64,000 nt of DNA, taken from contig JANSYA010000001.1 in the NCBI GenBank assembly GCA_024742665.1, positions 310,001-374,000 on the forward strand, read 5' to 3'. The translations under genes were made by a program, and so were the position numbers. How positions within the stretch are numbered: position 1 is the first letter of the stretch; every line of letters starts with the position of its first letter. Below, in pieces: positions 32,901 through 40,564 of the stretch. The notes under the pieces were generated by a model. It ran no database searches. It was not told the origin of the DNA and saw only the letters and a list, made by a program, of their open reading frames with translations. This DNA comes from a bacterium. GTDB taxonomy: Bacteria > Spirochaetota > Leptospiria > Leptospirales > Leptonemataceae.

Positions 32901-34754
32901 CGGCGGAGCGCCGTGAGCGTCGCGCACCGTTACGGTCAGGCCTCGCGTGTGAATGATCTGCCAGGAAGTGTTGCCGAGCAGAAAGATGGTGCCCGCGCCG
33001 ATTTCGGTGGCGTAGTCTTCGTCGAGCGTTCCGACGAAGGTATTGTCTTCTATATTGACTACGCGGTATAAGGGCTGTTCGGGAATCGCGCCGCCGCTGG
33101 TCAGGGCTACGATCCGAGCGCTGCGGCGAGCCCGGACCCTGCCGTTGATTGCGTCGTGATAGAGATAGGCGACCGTGCGCGAACGATCGCCGTAGCCGCG
33201 GGCGAGCATGTCGATGACTTCGTCGAATTCGGCGCGGCTCAGATTGCGATACGAATAGGCCCGCCGCAGCATTTCATAGAGCGCGCTCGTGTCCCACTCT
33301 TCGCAGGCGACCGCCGCCACGATCTGCTGGGCGAGAATATCGAGCGGGCTTTCCGGAATGACGACCGGATCCAGGCGCCCCAGACGAATCGCGCGAATCA
33401 GAGCCAGGGATTCGACCAGTTCATCGCGAGTGAGCGCAAAGAGCCGGCCTTTCGGCAGCGCCCCGACGGCGTGACCGGAGCGACCCACGCGCTGCAAAAA
33501 CGCGGCGATGCTGCGAGGCGATCCGATCTGGCAGACGAGATCGACGTGGCCGATGTCGATGCCGAGTTCGAGGCTCGCAGTCGCCACGATGGCGCGCAGC
33601 TGGCCGGCTTTGAGGCGTTCCTCGGCTTTCAGCCGGGTCTCTTTCGACAGGCTGCCGTGGTGGCTCGCGACCGCCTCTTCGCCGATGCGCATGCGTAGAT
33701 GGTGGGCGATGCGTTCGGCCATCGTGCGGGAATTTACAAACAGGATCGTGCTGGTATGTTCTTCGATCAGTTCGCACAGGCGGTCGTGAACTTCCGCCCA
33801 CTGCTCATGCGAGCACACGGCCGACAATTCGCTCGGGGGAACTTCGACCGCCAGATCCAGATCGCGAATATGGCCCGTGTCGACAATCGCGCACGGCCGT
33901 ATGCGTGTCGCGTCGGCATCTTCTGTACCGGCCGAACCGTTCGCTGTTTCGCAGCCGGTCAAAAACGCGGCGATGGTTTCGATCGGCTTTTGCGTGGCGC
34001 TCAGGCCGATGCGCTGCGGTCCCGGGCTGGCGACGCGATCGCCGGGAAATGATTCGACGGAGCCGGCATCGCTTCGCTCGTCCCGGGCGGAGTCGTCGGG
34101 GTTGGCGTCGCCGTCGTCGGCCGTGATCTTCGCCTCGCGTGCAATCGTAAGATGATGCAGGCGTTCGAGGGAAAGCGCGAGGTGCGATCCGCGTTTGTCG
34201 CGAGCGACGGCGTGGATCTCGTCGACGATCACCGTGTCGACGTCGCGTAAGATCTCGCGGCTGCGTTCGGCCGTGAGCATTAAGTAGAGGGATTCGGGAG
34301 TCGTAACGAGTATGTGCGGCGGCTTGCGCACGATGGCGGCGCGCTGGCTCGATGAGGTATCTCCGGTTCGCACGCCGACGCGAATCTCTGGCATGTCGCT
34401 ATGGCCGGCGGCGGCCACCATTGCCTGGATTTCGCGCAGCGGCTCCGCCAGATTCTTCTGGATGTCGTTCGAAAGCGCCTTGAGCGGCGATACGTATACG
34501 ACCCGCGTGCCGGTCTCGTTTAAATCGCCGCTGACTGCGCGGCGTACGAAGCGATCGATGGCGCACAAAAACGCCGCGAGCGTTTTGCCCGAACCCGTCG
34601 GTGCGGCGATCAGTGTGTCCTGGCCGGAATGAATGACCGGCCAGCCCGCCGCCTGGGCCGCGGTCGCCTGTGGAAAACGCGTGCGAAACCATTCGCGCAC
34701 GATCGGATGAAAGCCGGCGAGAGCGGTCTCAGGTGTCGCGGGTTGCGCGATCAT
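29976..34754 (-). CDS. lhr: Large Lhr-type DEAD/DEAH helicase
   Basis: 1592 residues from ATG 34754 (the frame extends ten residues further). E. coli Lhr is about 1538, so this is the long form with a C-terminal extension. Order: Walker A in LIAAPTGSGKTLAAFL, VVYVSPLKALSNDIQ, VTTPESLYLML, box II DEIH (VIVDEIHAVARDKRGSHL), SATQKPIETIA, LFVNSRTMAERIA, IATASLELGIDIGHVDLV and a QRVGRSGH motif VI. Then come the winged-helix and Lhr-core domains, and a C-terminal part with tandem winged-helix modules of the type recently linked to uracil-DNA glycosylase and mitomycin repair. It is a DNA/RNA 3'-5' translocase. It converges on rtcA with 23 bases between stops. Confidence 0.93.
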   Translation of the reverse strand: MIAQPATPETALAGFHPIVREWFRTRFPQATAAQAAGWPVIHSGQDTLIAAPTGSGKTLAAFLCAIDRFVRRAVSGDLNETGTRVVYVSPLKALSNDIQKNLAEPLREIQAMVAAAGHSDMPEIRVGVRTGDTSSSQRAAIVRKPPHILVTTPESLYLMLTAERSREILRDVDTVIVDEIHAVARDKRGSHLALSLERLHHLTIAREAKITADDGDANPDDSARDERSDAGSVESFPGDRVASPGPQRIGLSATQKPIETIAAFLTGCETANGSAGTEDADATRIRPCAIVDTGHIRDLDLAVEVPPSELSAVCSHEQWAEVHDRLCELIEEHTSTILFVNSRTMAERIAHHLRMRIGEEAVASHHGSLSKETRLKAEERLKAGQLRAIVATASLELGIDIGHVDLVCQIGSPRSIAAFLQRVGRSGHAVGALPKGRLFALTRDELVESLALIRAIRLGRLDPVVIPESPLDILAQQIVAAVACEEWDTSALYEMLRRAYSYRNLSRAEFDEVIDMLARGYGDRSRTVAYLYHDAINGRVRARRSARIVALTSGGAIPEQPLYRVVNIEDNTFVGTLDEDYATEIGAGTIFLLGNTSWQIIHTRGLTVTVRDAHGAPPGMPFWFGEAPGRTLELSTAVSELREGVARHLNIANAGTAQNANDLSPTRDETDSGSEHSIARAISWLAGEVSDNPHANRQAVEYVAVQQAALGIVPTQKQIVFERFFDETGGMQLVIHAPFGTRINRAWGLALRKRFCRSFDFELQASADDDGVVLSLGPNQSFPIEQLFGFLTPDNVRPLLEQAFLQVPFFRTRWQWNANRSLAVLRNRMGKRVAPALQRMRGDDLLTSVFPASTQCFEHITGDIELPDHPLVRETMRDCLTDAADLNGLSHVLEEIRTKKITLSACDTREPSPFAYERLNASPYAFLDDAGLLERRTRALSQRRVLPIEELRDLTWLDEEAIARVAAEAWPTVRDADELHDVLYTSGLWPVCDAFGKADESGEAADWNPFYEDLYKSGRAGALRFADGRAFWFAVEQIEVIRAAYQSQLESTTIARESERIIAPAAEIDLPTAPGSPREHAHTFAAPPRLDEAPDSVAAKAFLLSGQLAVRPMQTAAELAQLLAFPHAGLEIHLEGIEASGGILRGRWRRDPKPDAPDEAKSTTAALPLQWCDRRLLQRIHRLTLTALRDRIRPVSPREYLAYLIERHRVQPESRYTGKDGLLAALMQLQGFETAAGEWEAAILPTRVADYDPRWLDELTLSGLLTYGRMRAPGPEKKNDDDDRANSRPAARGMSRGVPFAFALREDLEWIYPEVREAAEKNLSERAAQILAALESGGAQFTTELRARTKLSAADLDSGLGELARKGCITADGFAALRAYVSPAFRRRDRVRRNLSPRGRVAVFPGPLPQVEGEERLRSWAALLLERYGVVCRDILTRESLAPAWGALLPIFRNLEARGEIRGGRFITGVSGEQFALPKVIEELRALRENFAATDSKSAATTQEAGDARTTAFAILSAADPLNLIGILTDGERVPANRNTRLVFQAGRHVATHEAGELEYHLTVSIEDNDRILAALNPGVHFPASQFERTAR

Positions 34755-34884
34755 GATACTGGAGCTGGAACGGGGAGGAGTCACGCTCCAGAAACATGGC
34801 GATCGGCCGGCGCGCTGGCAATCAGAATTTCAGCAACGGATCCGAATGCAGCCGGGACGAATCCCGGCGATCAGCTTGCAGCGG

Positions 34885-35685
34885 CTACTGGACTTTTACT
34901 TTTTTCAGAACGCGCCCCTGCTTGCTCTTATCTACGATGATTTCCGCCGTATAGTTCCCGCGGGGCATGCTTTGATTTTCATAGCCGACCATAGCCCAGA
35001 TGGTTCCAGCACTGGAGATCTCCCGATCCGTCGACGAAATTCGTTTGCCGTTTCTTTTCCAGACCAACTTGAGCTTCGAATCATCGAGAGTGTCGTTGTG
35101 CGTGAAGCTGATGTGCAGTTCGCGGGTTCCGTGCGGAATCGTGTGAAAGCTTTCTTCGCAGGTATTGTCTACTGGCTCTTTGCAGATTCTCAAATCGCTG
35201 AGCACCGCGCCGTATTCGTCGCCCAGGGCCTTGCGGGCGTCGATTTCAGCCTGGGTATTCCAGACGCTGAACTTCATGCCGTTGATTAAAGCGTCTTCGG
35301 GATCTTTCAGCAGAATTTGATACGAACCGGCCTTCAGGCGTCCGGACTTGACGGGGATGGTGATCAACTCCTGATCTTCCGGCTGCACGAAATCGCTCGT
35401 ATACACTTCGCGAGGTTCGTCTGGATCGGAAATATCTTCCAGGCTGACGCTGATATTTTCGCCGGCGTCTACGCTGCTTTCGCCAGATAAGTAGAAGGTG
35501 CGGTGCTTGATCAAAAACATATCCAGCCCGGTCGGGCAGGCCCCGTCTTCGAGCTTCTGGCACATACGCAAATCGTCGACGGCGGCGCCGCACGAAGGTA
35601 AAAACAGAGCGGCGGCGCAGGCGTAGAGCAGGGGCAGCGCGAGCCGCGCCAGGAGTTTACGTTTGCGATTCAGTGGACTATGCAT
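34885..35685 (-). CDS. Lipoprotein with a duplicated two-Cys module
   Basis: 266 residues. Signal peptide with lipobox LPSC (about Cys32). The mature part looks like two beta-sandwich modules of the same type: DLRMCQKLEDGACPTGLDMF at about 38-57 and DLRICKEPVDNTCEESFHTI at about 165-184. Each has a Cys pair, followed by an HxTFYLSGESS or RELHISFTHN strand and an ending in K(S/R)G..GSYQI or P.GNYTAEI. The family is unknown to me; such tandem modules are common in surface lipoproteins. It is transcribed on its own toward lhr, with 130 bases between. Confidence 0.72.
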   Translation of the reverse strand: MHSPLNRKRKLLARLALPLLYACAAALFLPSCGAAVDDLRMCQKLEDGACPTGLDMFLIKHRTFYLSGESSVDAGENISVSLEDISDPDEPREVYTSDFVQPEDQELITIPVKSGRLKAGSYQILLKDPEDALINGMKFSVWNTQAEIDARKALGDEYGAVLSDLRICKEPVDNTCEESFHTIPHGTRELHISFTHNDTLDDSKLKLVWKRNGKRISSTDREISSAGTIWAMVGYENQSMPRGNYTAEIIVDKSKQGRVLKKVKVQ

Positions 35686-35777
35686 TGTGGCATATATTGT
35701 AAATTTTCATTATCAGTCAAAAGATTATTTCGGTGCTGTATTTTGATGGGTCTCCATTCAGACCCGGTGCCGGATCC

Positions 35778-36386
35778 TTAGAGGGCCTTCATGAGCTGGA
35801 TGGGATCGTCCGGGTCGTAGAAATCGAGCGTCAGCAGCTCGGATTTCGTGAACTCTGTTTGGATCGCCAGCATAAACTGCTCCGAAACGAACAGCCTGTC
35901 GCCGCCGCCCATTTCCGGAGTTTCTACGATCGGAGCGCCGCCGGCCAGCTCCGGATGCAAAACCATCTTTTGGACGCGGGAAAAAAATTTGTGATTGGGG
36001 GCGTCGGCCCACTGATACTCGGAGCGCTGTAAGTCGATGAAGCCGTCGACAATGCAAAGATTGTAAATCAGATAGTACGCTTCCGGGAATACCTGGTCGT
36101 CTTTCGCCTGCAGGTGAATGGGAATTTTTTGAATGTCCACTCCTTTGAAAGATTTCAGTAGTCTGACCATTCGTTCCGACCAGCAGGGCCAGTCTGCAAA
36201 GTTGCACAGAACCGCCTTCGCATGGTATTTTTTTCGGGGCGCGCGAAAGACAGGAGTTTTGAAGCGGGCTGTTTTCACTCGCTTTCGAGGCCACCGAAAC
36301 AGGAGATCTTCCAGATCTGCTGGCATCTCACCGTCCTGAATGTAGCTCGCGTCTCTAAAATGCGCCCCCATTAGATAGTACTTCAT
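35778..36386 (-). CDS. Imm11/DUF1629-like protein
   Basis: 202 residues from ATG 36386, with GAGGAAAG upstream. The N-terminal half (KYYLMGAHFRDASYIQDG, then FRWPRKRVKTARFKTP) and the C-terminal half (VDIQKIPIHLQ...YYLIYNLCIVDGFIDLQRSEY...RLFVSEQFMLAIQ) resemble DUF1629/Imm11 proteins (Myxococcus MXAN_0049 type), predicted immunity proteins of polymorphic toxins. The VSE-Q-F strand near the end is the best match. No toxin gene is adjacent; the neighbour is a lipoprotein. The family match is from memory of the pattern and is moderate. Confidence 0.5.
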   Translation of the reverse strand: MKYYLMGAHFRDASYIQDGEMPADLEDLLFRWPRKRVKTARFKTPVFRAPRKKYHAKAVLCNFADWPCWSERMVRLLKSFKGVDIQKIPIHLQAKDDQVFPEAYYLIYNLCIVDGFIDLQRSEYQWADAPNHKFFSRVQKMVLHPELAGGAPIVETPEMGGGDRLFVSEQFMLAIQTEFTKSELLTLDFYDPDDPIQLMKAL

Positions 36387-36695
36387 TGCTCTTTCCTCTG
36401 TAGTAAAGACGTGTCGGATTCGCCAGCAGGCCTGGCGCTCCGTTCCGGGCGCCCCGGATCGGGCCTCCATTGCAGGTTCAGACCGGGCGGCCAGGTGTGC
36501 CCATTTCCGACCAGCAGGGCTCCCAATAAAATCGAACACCATTAGATTTTTTTGCCACTTTTTCAGCGGCCCAGGTTCTCATTCCCCAACGCGTCGGGCA
36601 GGGCAGTATGAAAAAGACTTGCACTATTTAACGGCGTTAAAATAATAGGTCAAAATAAATTAATGGCGTTAGATAGCGCCGGGGAGCCAAACTCC
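36387..36695. promoter_or_regulatory. Divergent promoter region of the desaturase with two operator sites
   Basis: Within this 309-base gap, TTGCAC (36619-36624) is a -35 box and AATAAT (36641-36646) or its neighbour a -10 box. Between them lies the perfect 7-1-7 dyad TTTAACG-G-CGTTAAA (36627-36641). A second site ATTAATGGCGTTAGA (36659-36673) matches 12 of 15 positions, 32 bases on. A repressor there would block the polymerase. The rest of the gap shows no coding sequence. Confidence 0.65.
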
Positions 36696-37589
36696 ATGAT
36701 TTCTGCGATTTCCACATTCTTCTCGTCCATCGACTCGACTACCTGGTCGCTGATGGCGATTGCCGTCTTCTTCACGGGACACTGGATTATGTCCGTGCTG
36801 ATGCAGAGCTTTTATCTGCACCGCTACGCCGCCCACCAGATGTTTACGTTCCGCAGTCCCTTCTGGGAACGCGTCTTTCACTTCGTGACGATTGTCGCCC
36901 AGGGCCCGTCGTACCTGAATCCGCACGGTTACGCGGTTCTGCACCGCATGCACCACGCCTTCAGCGATACCGAAAAGGACCCGCACTCTCCGCATCACGC
37001 TGACAACTTCTTCGATATGATGCTCAAAACGAAGACTCTGTATCATAAATTCGCGTATCGCGAAATCATGCCCGCGAAGGAATTCGCAGGCGCCACGCCG
37101 AGCTGGCCGACCATCGACAATCTGGGTCAGTCCTGGGTATTTCGCATCCTGGCCGGCGCCGCTTATGTTCCTTTCTATGCTTTCTTTGTGCCGGAAGGCA
37201 TGTGGTATCTGTATCTGCTGCTGCCCGCTCACTGGCTGATGGGCCCGATCCACGGCGCGATCGTGAACTGGGGCGGTCACAAATACGGCTACGTAAATTT
37301 CAAGAAAACCAAAGACGAGTCACGCAACACGCTGCCCTTCGACTTTCTGACTATGGGCGAGTTGTTCCAGAACAACCACCACGGCCGGGCCACTTCTCCG
37401 AACTTCGCGTATCGCTGGTTTGAAATCGACCCGACCTACCAGTTCATGCGTGCTCTGTCTCTGTTCGGTATCATTCGCATGGGGCGCGAAAAGAGCGCGG
37501 CTCATAGCGAAGCCGAAGAGAGCTCCGCAAGCGAAGCGCCCGCTGGCGTGCCCGAGCTGGTCGGTGCCGCAAGCTCCGCCGTCGTATAA
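36696..37589 (+). CDS. Membrane fatty-acid (acyl-CoA type) desaturase
   Basis: 297 residues from ATG 36696, chosen because GGGGAG lies 9 bases upstream; ATG 36663 lies inside the second operator. The family is integral-membrane di-iron desaturases that put a cis double bond (usually delta-9) into saturated acyl chains. The three His boxes are HRYAAH, HRMHH (with HSPHH following) and NNHHGRATSPNF. Four or more hydrophobic helices surround them. A C-terminal Ser/Ala/Glu-rich tail follows. Expression is likely repressed through the upstream palindromes, as for DesT/FadR-type control of membrane fluidity. Two terminators follow the stop. Confidence 0.9.
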   Translation: MISAISTFFSSIDSTTWSLMAIAVFFTGHWIMSVLMQSFYLHRYAAHQMFTFRSPFWERVFHFVTIVAQGPSYLNPHGYAVLHRMHHAFSDTEKDPHSPHHADNFFDMMLKTKTLYHKFAYREIMPAKEFAGATPSWPTIDNLGQSWVFRILAGAAYVPFYAFFVPEGMWYLYLLLPAHWLMGPIHGAIVNWGGHKYGYVNFKKTKDESRNTLPFDFLTMGELFQNNHHGRATSPNFAYRWFEIDPTYQFMRALSLFGIIRMGREKSAAHSEAEESSASEAPAGVPELVGAASSAVV

Positions 37590-37612
37590 GATTTTCCATT
37601 TCTTCACCGCTC

Positions 37613-37656
37613 AAACCGACCGGCCTTCGCATTCCACTGCGAAGTTCGGTCGGTTT
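37613..37656. terminator. Strong terminator after the desaturase
   Basis: AAACCGACCGGCCTTCGCA pairs with TGCGAAGTTCGGTCGGTTT around a six-base loop, flanked by A- and T-runs, so it can work on both strands. Confidence 0.9.
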
Positions 37657-37667
37657 ATTTGTTTGAC

Positions 37668-37691
37668 CCCGGCTGATCGCCGGGTTTTTTT
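37668..37691 (+). terminator. Second terminator in tandem
   Basis: CCCGGC-TGATC-GCCGGG followed by seven T. It lies only 12 bases after the first terminator and 15 bases before the next ATG, so it also isolates the 37707 gene. Confidence 0.9.
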
Positions 37692-37706
37692 GCGGCCACT
37701 GATTTT

Positions 37707-38675
37707 ATGCGATTTTTCCTGCGTGGTCCTTTTACGATCGCCGGCGCGATTACAACCGGCGCCGGCGTGCTGCTGCTCGCTCTGCTCGCGATTGCCCTGG
37801 CGGTCGAGGCGCGTCCGCTCTGGTCGTGGCTGCTGGTCTTCGCTTTGTTTGTTCCTCTGATTCTCGGCGGACTGATTCTATGGCGCGTCGGTTTGAAAGA
37901 ACTTACGAGCGACGCGTCCGGATTTACGATGCGCATGCCCGCCGGCCGACCGCAACGCATTGATTATAAAAACATGCGGGTGGCCGGAGCCGATGAAACC
38001 TGGTTCGCCCGATTGAACCTGGTGCTGGTCGATACGCGCAAGCCCGCGGTCGCCGCGCGTATTTTGATTCCACGCAACGTTTCGGTTTATCCGCAGGTGC
38101 TCGCCGAACTAAAGAAACACGCGCCCGAGGTGTGGGCAGCCGCGGCGCCGGGTTTGCCGGTCGTCGCCGATCGCCGCTTCGAGTACGTGGCGCTGATGCT
38201 GCTGGGAAATCTGACGATGCTGCCCATGCTCGTGCTTCTGTGGTGGAATACGGATCTTGCGACCCAGACTTTCAGGGATCTGGCCGCGGGCGGCTTCGTG
38301 ACGCTGTTGATCGGCGGCGGTCTGGCCGGAGCGACGTACTATATGCTGCAAACTTTGAGCTATGCGATATTTCGCCGCGACGGTGTACTCGCGGGCTCGA
38401 TGATCGGCCTGCGCCTGGACGCTCCCGCCAATCGTATTAAGAGTCTGGAAGTTCGCCGTCAGGAACGCAGCGTAAAAGGTATGCGCTACTTCGAGGACGA
38501 TCTGTTCGTGACGGACGCGGACGGCGTCGAATTCAAATTTCCGCAGCGCTTGGTGCAGACTTCGCGCGTCGGCCCGCGTGAACTGGCTGTGTGCCTGGGG
38601 GAAGCCTGGGATTTGCCGGTCCAGGAAACGGAGCGGCGGATGTTTACGCCGCGGGATCCGGAGCGCGAGGACTGA
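37707..38675 (+). CDS. Four-helix membrane protein of unknown function
   Basis: 322 residues. Two helices near the N-terminus (ITTGAGVLLLALLAIALAVE and FALFVPLILGGLILW), a soluble beta-rich stretch, then two more (YVALMLLGNLTMLPMLVLLWW and FVTLLIGGGLAGATYYML), and a C-terminal soluble part with FRRDGVLAGS...IKSLEVRRQE. The layout, PH-like strands between membrane pairs, resembles that of the 62614 protein, but I see no convincing sequence repeat. It lies just behind two terminators with no clear own promoter, so its expression is unexplained. Confidence 0.65.
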   Translation: MRFFLRGPFTIAGAITTGAGVLLLALLAIALAVEARPLWSWLLVFALFVPLILGGLILWRVGLKELTSDASGFTMRMPAGRPQRIDYKNMRVAGADETWFARLNLVLVDTRKPAVAARILIPRNVSVYPQVLAELKKHAPEVWAAAAPGLPVVADRRFEYVALMLLGNLTMLPMLVLLWWNTDLATQTFRDLAAGGFVTLLIGGGLAGATYYMLQTLSYAIFRRDGVLAGSMIGLRLDAPANRIKSLEVRRQERSVKGMRYFEDDLFVTDADGVEFKFPQRLVQTSRVGPRELAVCLGEAWDLPVQETERRMFTPRDPERED

Positions 38676-38696
38676 ATTTGCGCGATCGACGAAATT

Positions 38697-39035
38697 TTAA
38701 TCCGCGAGTTCCTGGATCGCGGCGGCTTCCTTCGTCAAGATCGTAAAGACGTCGTTCATCCGCGCGAGATCGAGCACATACTCGCACACCTGAGAAATAT
38801 CCGCGAGAATCATGCGCCCCTGGGACTGCTCCAGGTCCGTGTGCAGCTGGTACAATCGTCCCACGCCGGTGGAACTGATGTCGGTCACGTCGGCCAGATT
38901 CAAAACGAATTTCCGCGCGCCGGTTTCGAGATGCCGGCGAACCGCTCGATCCAGATCGCCAATTTGATCCAATGTCATGCGGCCGCCCGCGCGCAGGATG
39001 ACGACGCCGTTCTCTGTTCTGCTTTCAATCTTCAT
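38697..39035 (-). CDS. STAS-domain anti-sigma-factor antagonist
   Basis: 112 residues. It matches the SpoIIAA/RsbV pattern: MKIESRTENGVVILRAGGRMT, then FVLNLADVTDISSTGVGRLYQLHTDLEQ, where the Ser-Ser-Thr at the start of helix 2 holds the phospho-site. Such proteins are phosphorylated by a GHKL kinase and dephosphorylated by PP2C/SpoIIE phosphatases, like the two encoded in this window. It lies 25 bases after the next STAS gene, so the pair is co-transcribed. Confidence 0.9.
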   Translation of the reverse strand: MKIESRTENGVVILRAGGRMTLDQIGDLDRAVRRHLETGARKFVLNLADVTDISSTGVGRLYQLHTDLEQSQGRMILADISQVCEYVLDLARMNDVFTILTKEAAAIQELAD

Positions 39036-39060
39036 ATCGGAATGTCGAGGGGCGGGGAAC

Positions 39061-39450
39061 TCAGATCGCGGTCTTCAGGGCCGCGTGGGCCTGCGCCTCC
39101 GTTTCGAAATCGGGGAATAGATCCCGGAGCTGCAGCATGTCCAGGATCTGCAAAATGGCGGGGGAGACTTCGGCCAGCACGACGCGCCGCTCGGCTTTTT
39201 GCAGATTGCGCGACATGCTCAGCATTGCCCCGACGCAGCTGGAGCCGACTGATTCCAGTCGTTTGAAGTCCAGAATTACGCCGCCGCCGGGTTCCGGGAT
39301 TTGCGCCAGATCGTCCTGAACTTTTTGAAAAGCCTTTGTCAGAATCGCGTGGTTGGCCGGCGTTGCGTAGCCGCTGAGGCGCAGAATGAAGTGCGAAGGC
39401 GAGCCGGAGATGGTGGACTGCTCGATTGCCAGTTCTAATTCGCCGCCCAT
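39061..39450 (-). CDS. STAS-domain protein
   Basis: 129 residues from ATG 39450; ATG 39507 would add a hydrophobic 19-residue start (MAFLLFWFPESPEDYKLSE). It has the STAS fold: FILRLSGYATPANHAILTKAF, VILDFKRLESVGSSCVGAMLSMSRNLQKAERRVVLAEV, with SVGSSC at the phospho-site position. It pairs with the STAS gene just downstream. Neither start has a convincing ribosome site. Partner kinases and phosphatases are not adjacent, so they may be the SpoIIE sensors elsewhere. Confidence 0.82.
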   Translation of the reverse strand: MGGELELAIEQSTISGSPSHFILRLSGYATPANHAILTKAFQKVQDDLAQIPEPGGGVILDFKRLESVGSSCVGAMLSMSRNLQKAERRVVLAEVSPAILQILDMLQLRDLFPDFETEAQAHAALKTAI

Positions 39451-39583
39451 TTCCGACAGCTTATAGTCCTCCGGCGATTCCGGAAACCAGAAAAGCAAAA
39501 AAGCCATGTAAGCATCTTGCAAGGTTCGCGAAAGAGCATCGCAAGCGCGGGCAGCCGCGTCGATTTGCGAGGTGCGTCTTGAT

Positions 39584-40504
39584 TTAATCGGGTGGCAGGG
39601 GAATGAAATCGTCGTCGCCGGGAACCGGTGGAAAGCGGCCTTCCCGCCAGTCGGCTTTTGCCTGTTCAATGCGTTCTTTGCGGGAAGATACGAAATTCCA
39701 GTAGATGGTTCTTTTTTCCGGCAGGGCCTGACCCCCGAGCAACATCAGACGCGCTTCGTTTTGATCGTCGGCGTTGCGAATCTGAAACTTCGCGCCGGTG
39801 CGATAAACGAGAAGTTCGCCGACCGCGACGTTTTCGTCGCAGCTTTTAAGCCCGCCCGGACCGTGAGCCAGATAGACCGCCGCTTCCATGCCTTCGCTGT
39901 CCAATTCGAACGAACCCGACGCGGGCAGTCGCACATCCAGATAAAATAGCGGTGAATAAATTTTGACCGGCGAGCTGTGTCCGGCAATCGATCCGGCCAG
40001 CAAGCGAACGCGGGCGTCGCCGAGCTCAAAGGCTGGCAGGGCGTTCTCGGGGTGATGATGAAATTCGGGAGCGATTTCTTCGTATTCGACCGGCAGCGCG
40101 ACCCAGGCCTGCATCCCGTGAATGCGCTGGCCGGCGGCGCGAACGTCGGCAGGCGTGCGTTCCGAATGCACAATGCCGCGCCCCGCCGTCATCCAGTTGA
40201 TATCGCCGGGGCGAATGACTTGATCGACGCCCAGGCTGTCTTTGTGTCCGCCCAGACCTTCGAAGTGATAGGTCACCGTCGCCAGGCCGATGTGGGGATG
40301 CGGCCGAACGTCCATGCCGGCGCCGGGAGCGATCTGTGCCGGTCCGAAGTGGTCGAGAAATGTGAAGGGGCCGACGGTTCTACGTCGCGCATAGGGCAGC
40401 ACGCGTCGAATGGTCAGTCCCTGAATATCTTCGAGTTCTTTGGACCGCGCGCGCACGATCATATCGACGTCGGGATGCTCTGACTCTCGGTAGTATTCTT
40501 CCAT
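39584..40504 (-). CDS. Pirin family cupin protein
   Basis: 306 residues. Pirins are bicupin Fe proteins, some with quercetin 2,3-dioxygenase activity, some redox sensors. The metal ligands are visible: DVRPHPHIGLATVTYHFEG gives two His of the PHPH-G motif and the third His, and HSE (GRGIVHSERTP) gives the Glu. FLDHFGPAQIAPG, MQAWVALP and the C-terminal cupin (KIYSPLFYLDVRL...EAAVYLAHGPGG) are standard. It starts at ATG 40504, 60 bases after the DAHP synthase stop on the same strand, so possibly same transcript. Confidence 0.9.
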   Translation of the reverse strand: MEEYYRESEHPDVDMIVRARSKELEDIQGLTIRRVLPYARRRTVGPFTFLDHFGPAQIAPGAGMDVRPHPHIGLATVTYHFEGLGGHKDSLGVDQVIRPGDINWMTAGRGIVHSERTPADVRAAGQRIHGMQAWVALPVEYEEIAPEFHHHPENALPAFELGDARVRLLAGSIAGHSSPVKIYSPLFYLDVRLPASGSFELDSEGMEAAVYLAHGPGGLKSCDENVAVGELLVYRTGAKFQIRNADDQNEARLMLLGGQALPEKRTIYWNFVSSRKERIEQAKADWREGRFPPVPGDDDFIPLPPD

Positions 40505-40564
40505 ATCAGCTTAAGCTCTCGGCGTTCCGGCGGCGGCCGGTCCGCAGGAGTCGGCGTTCTCGTT

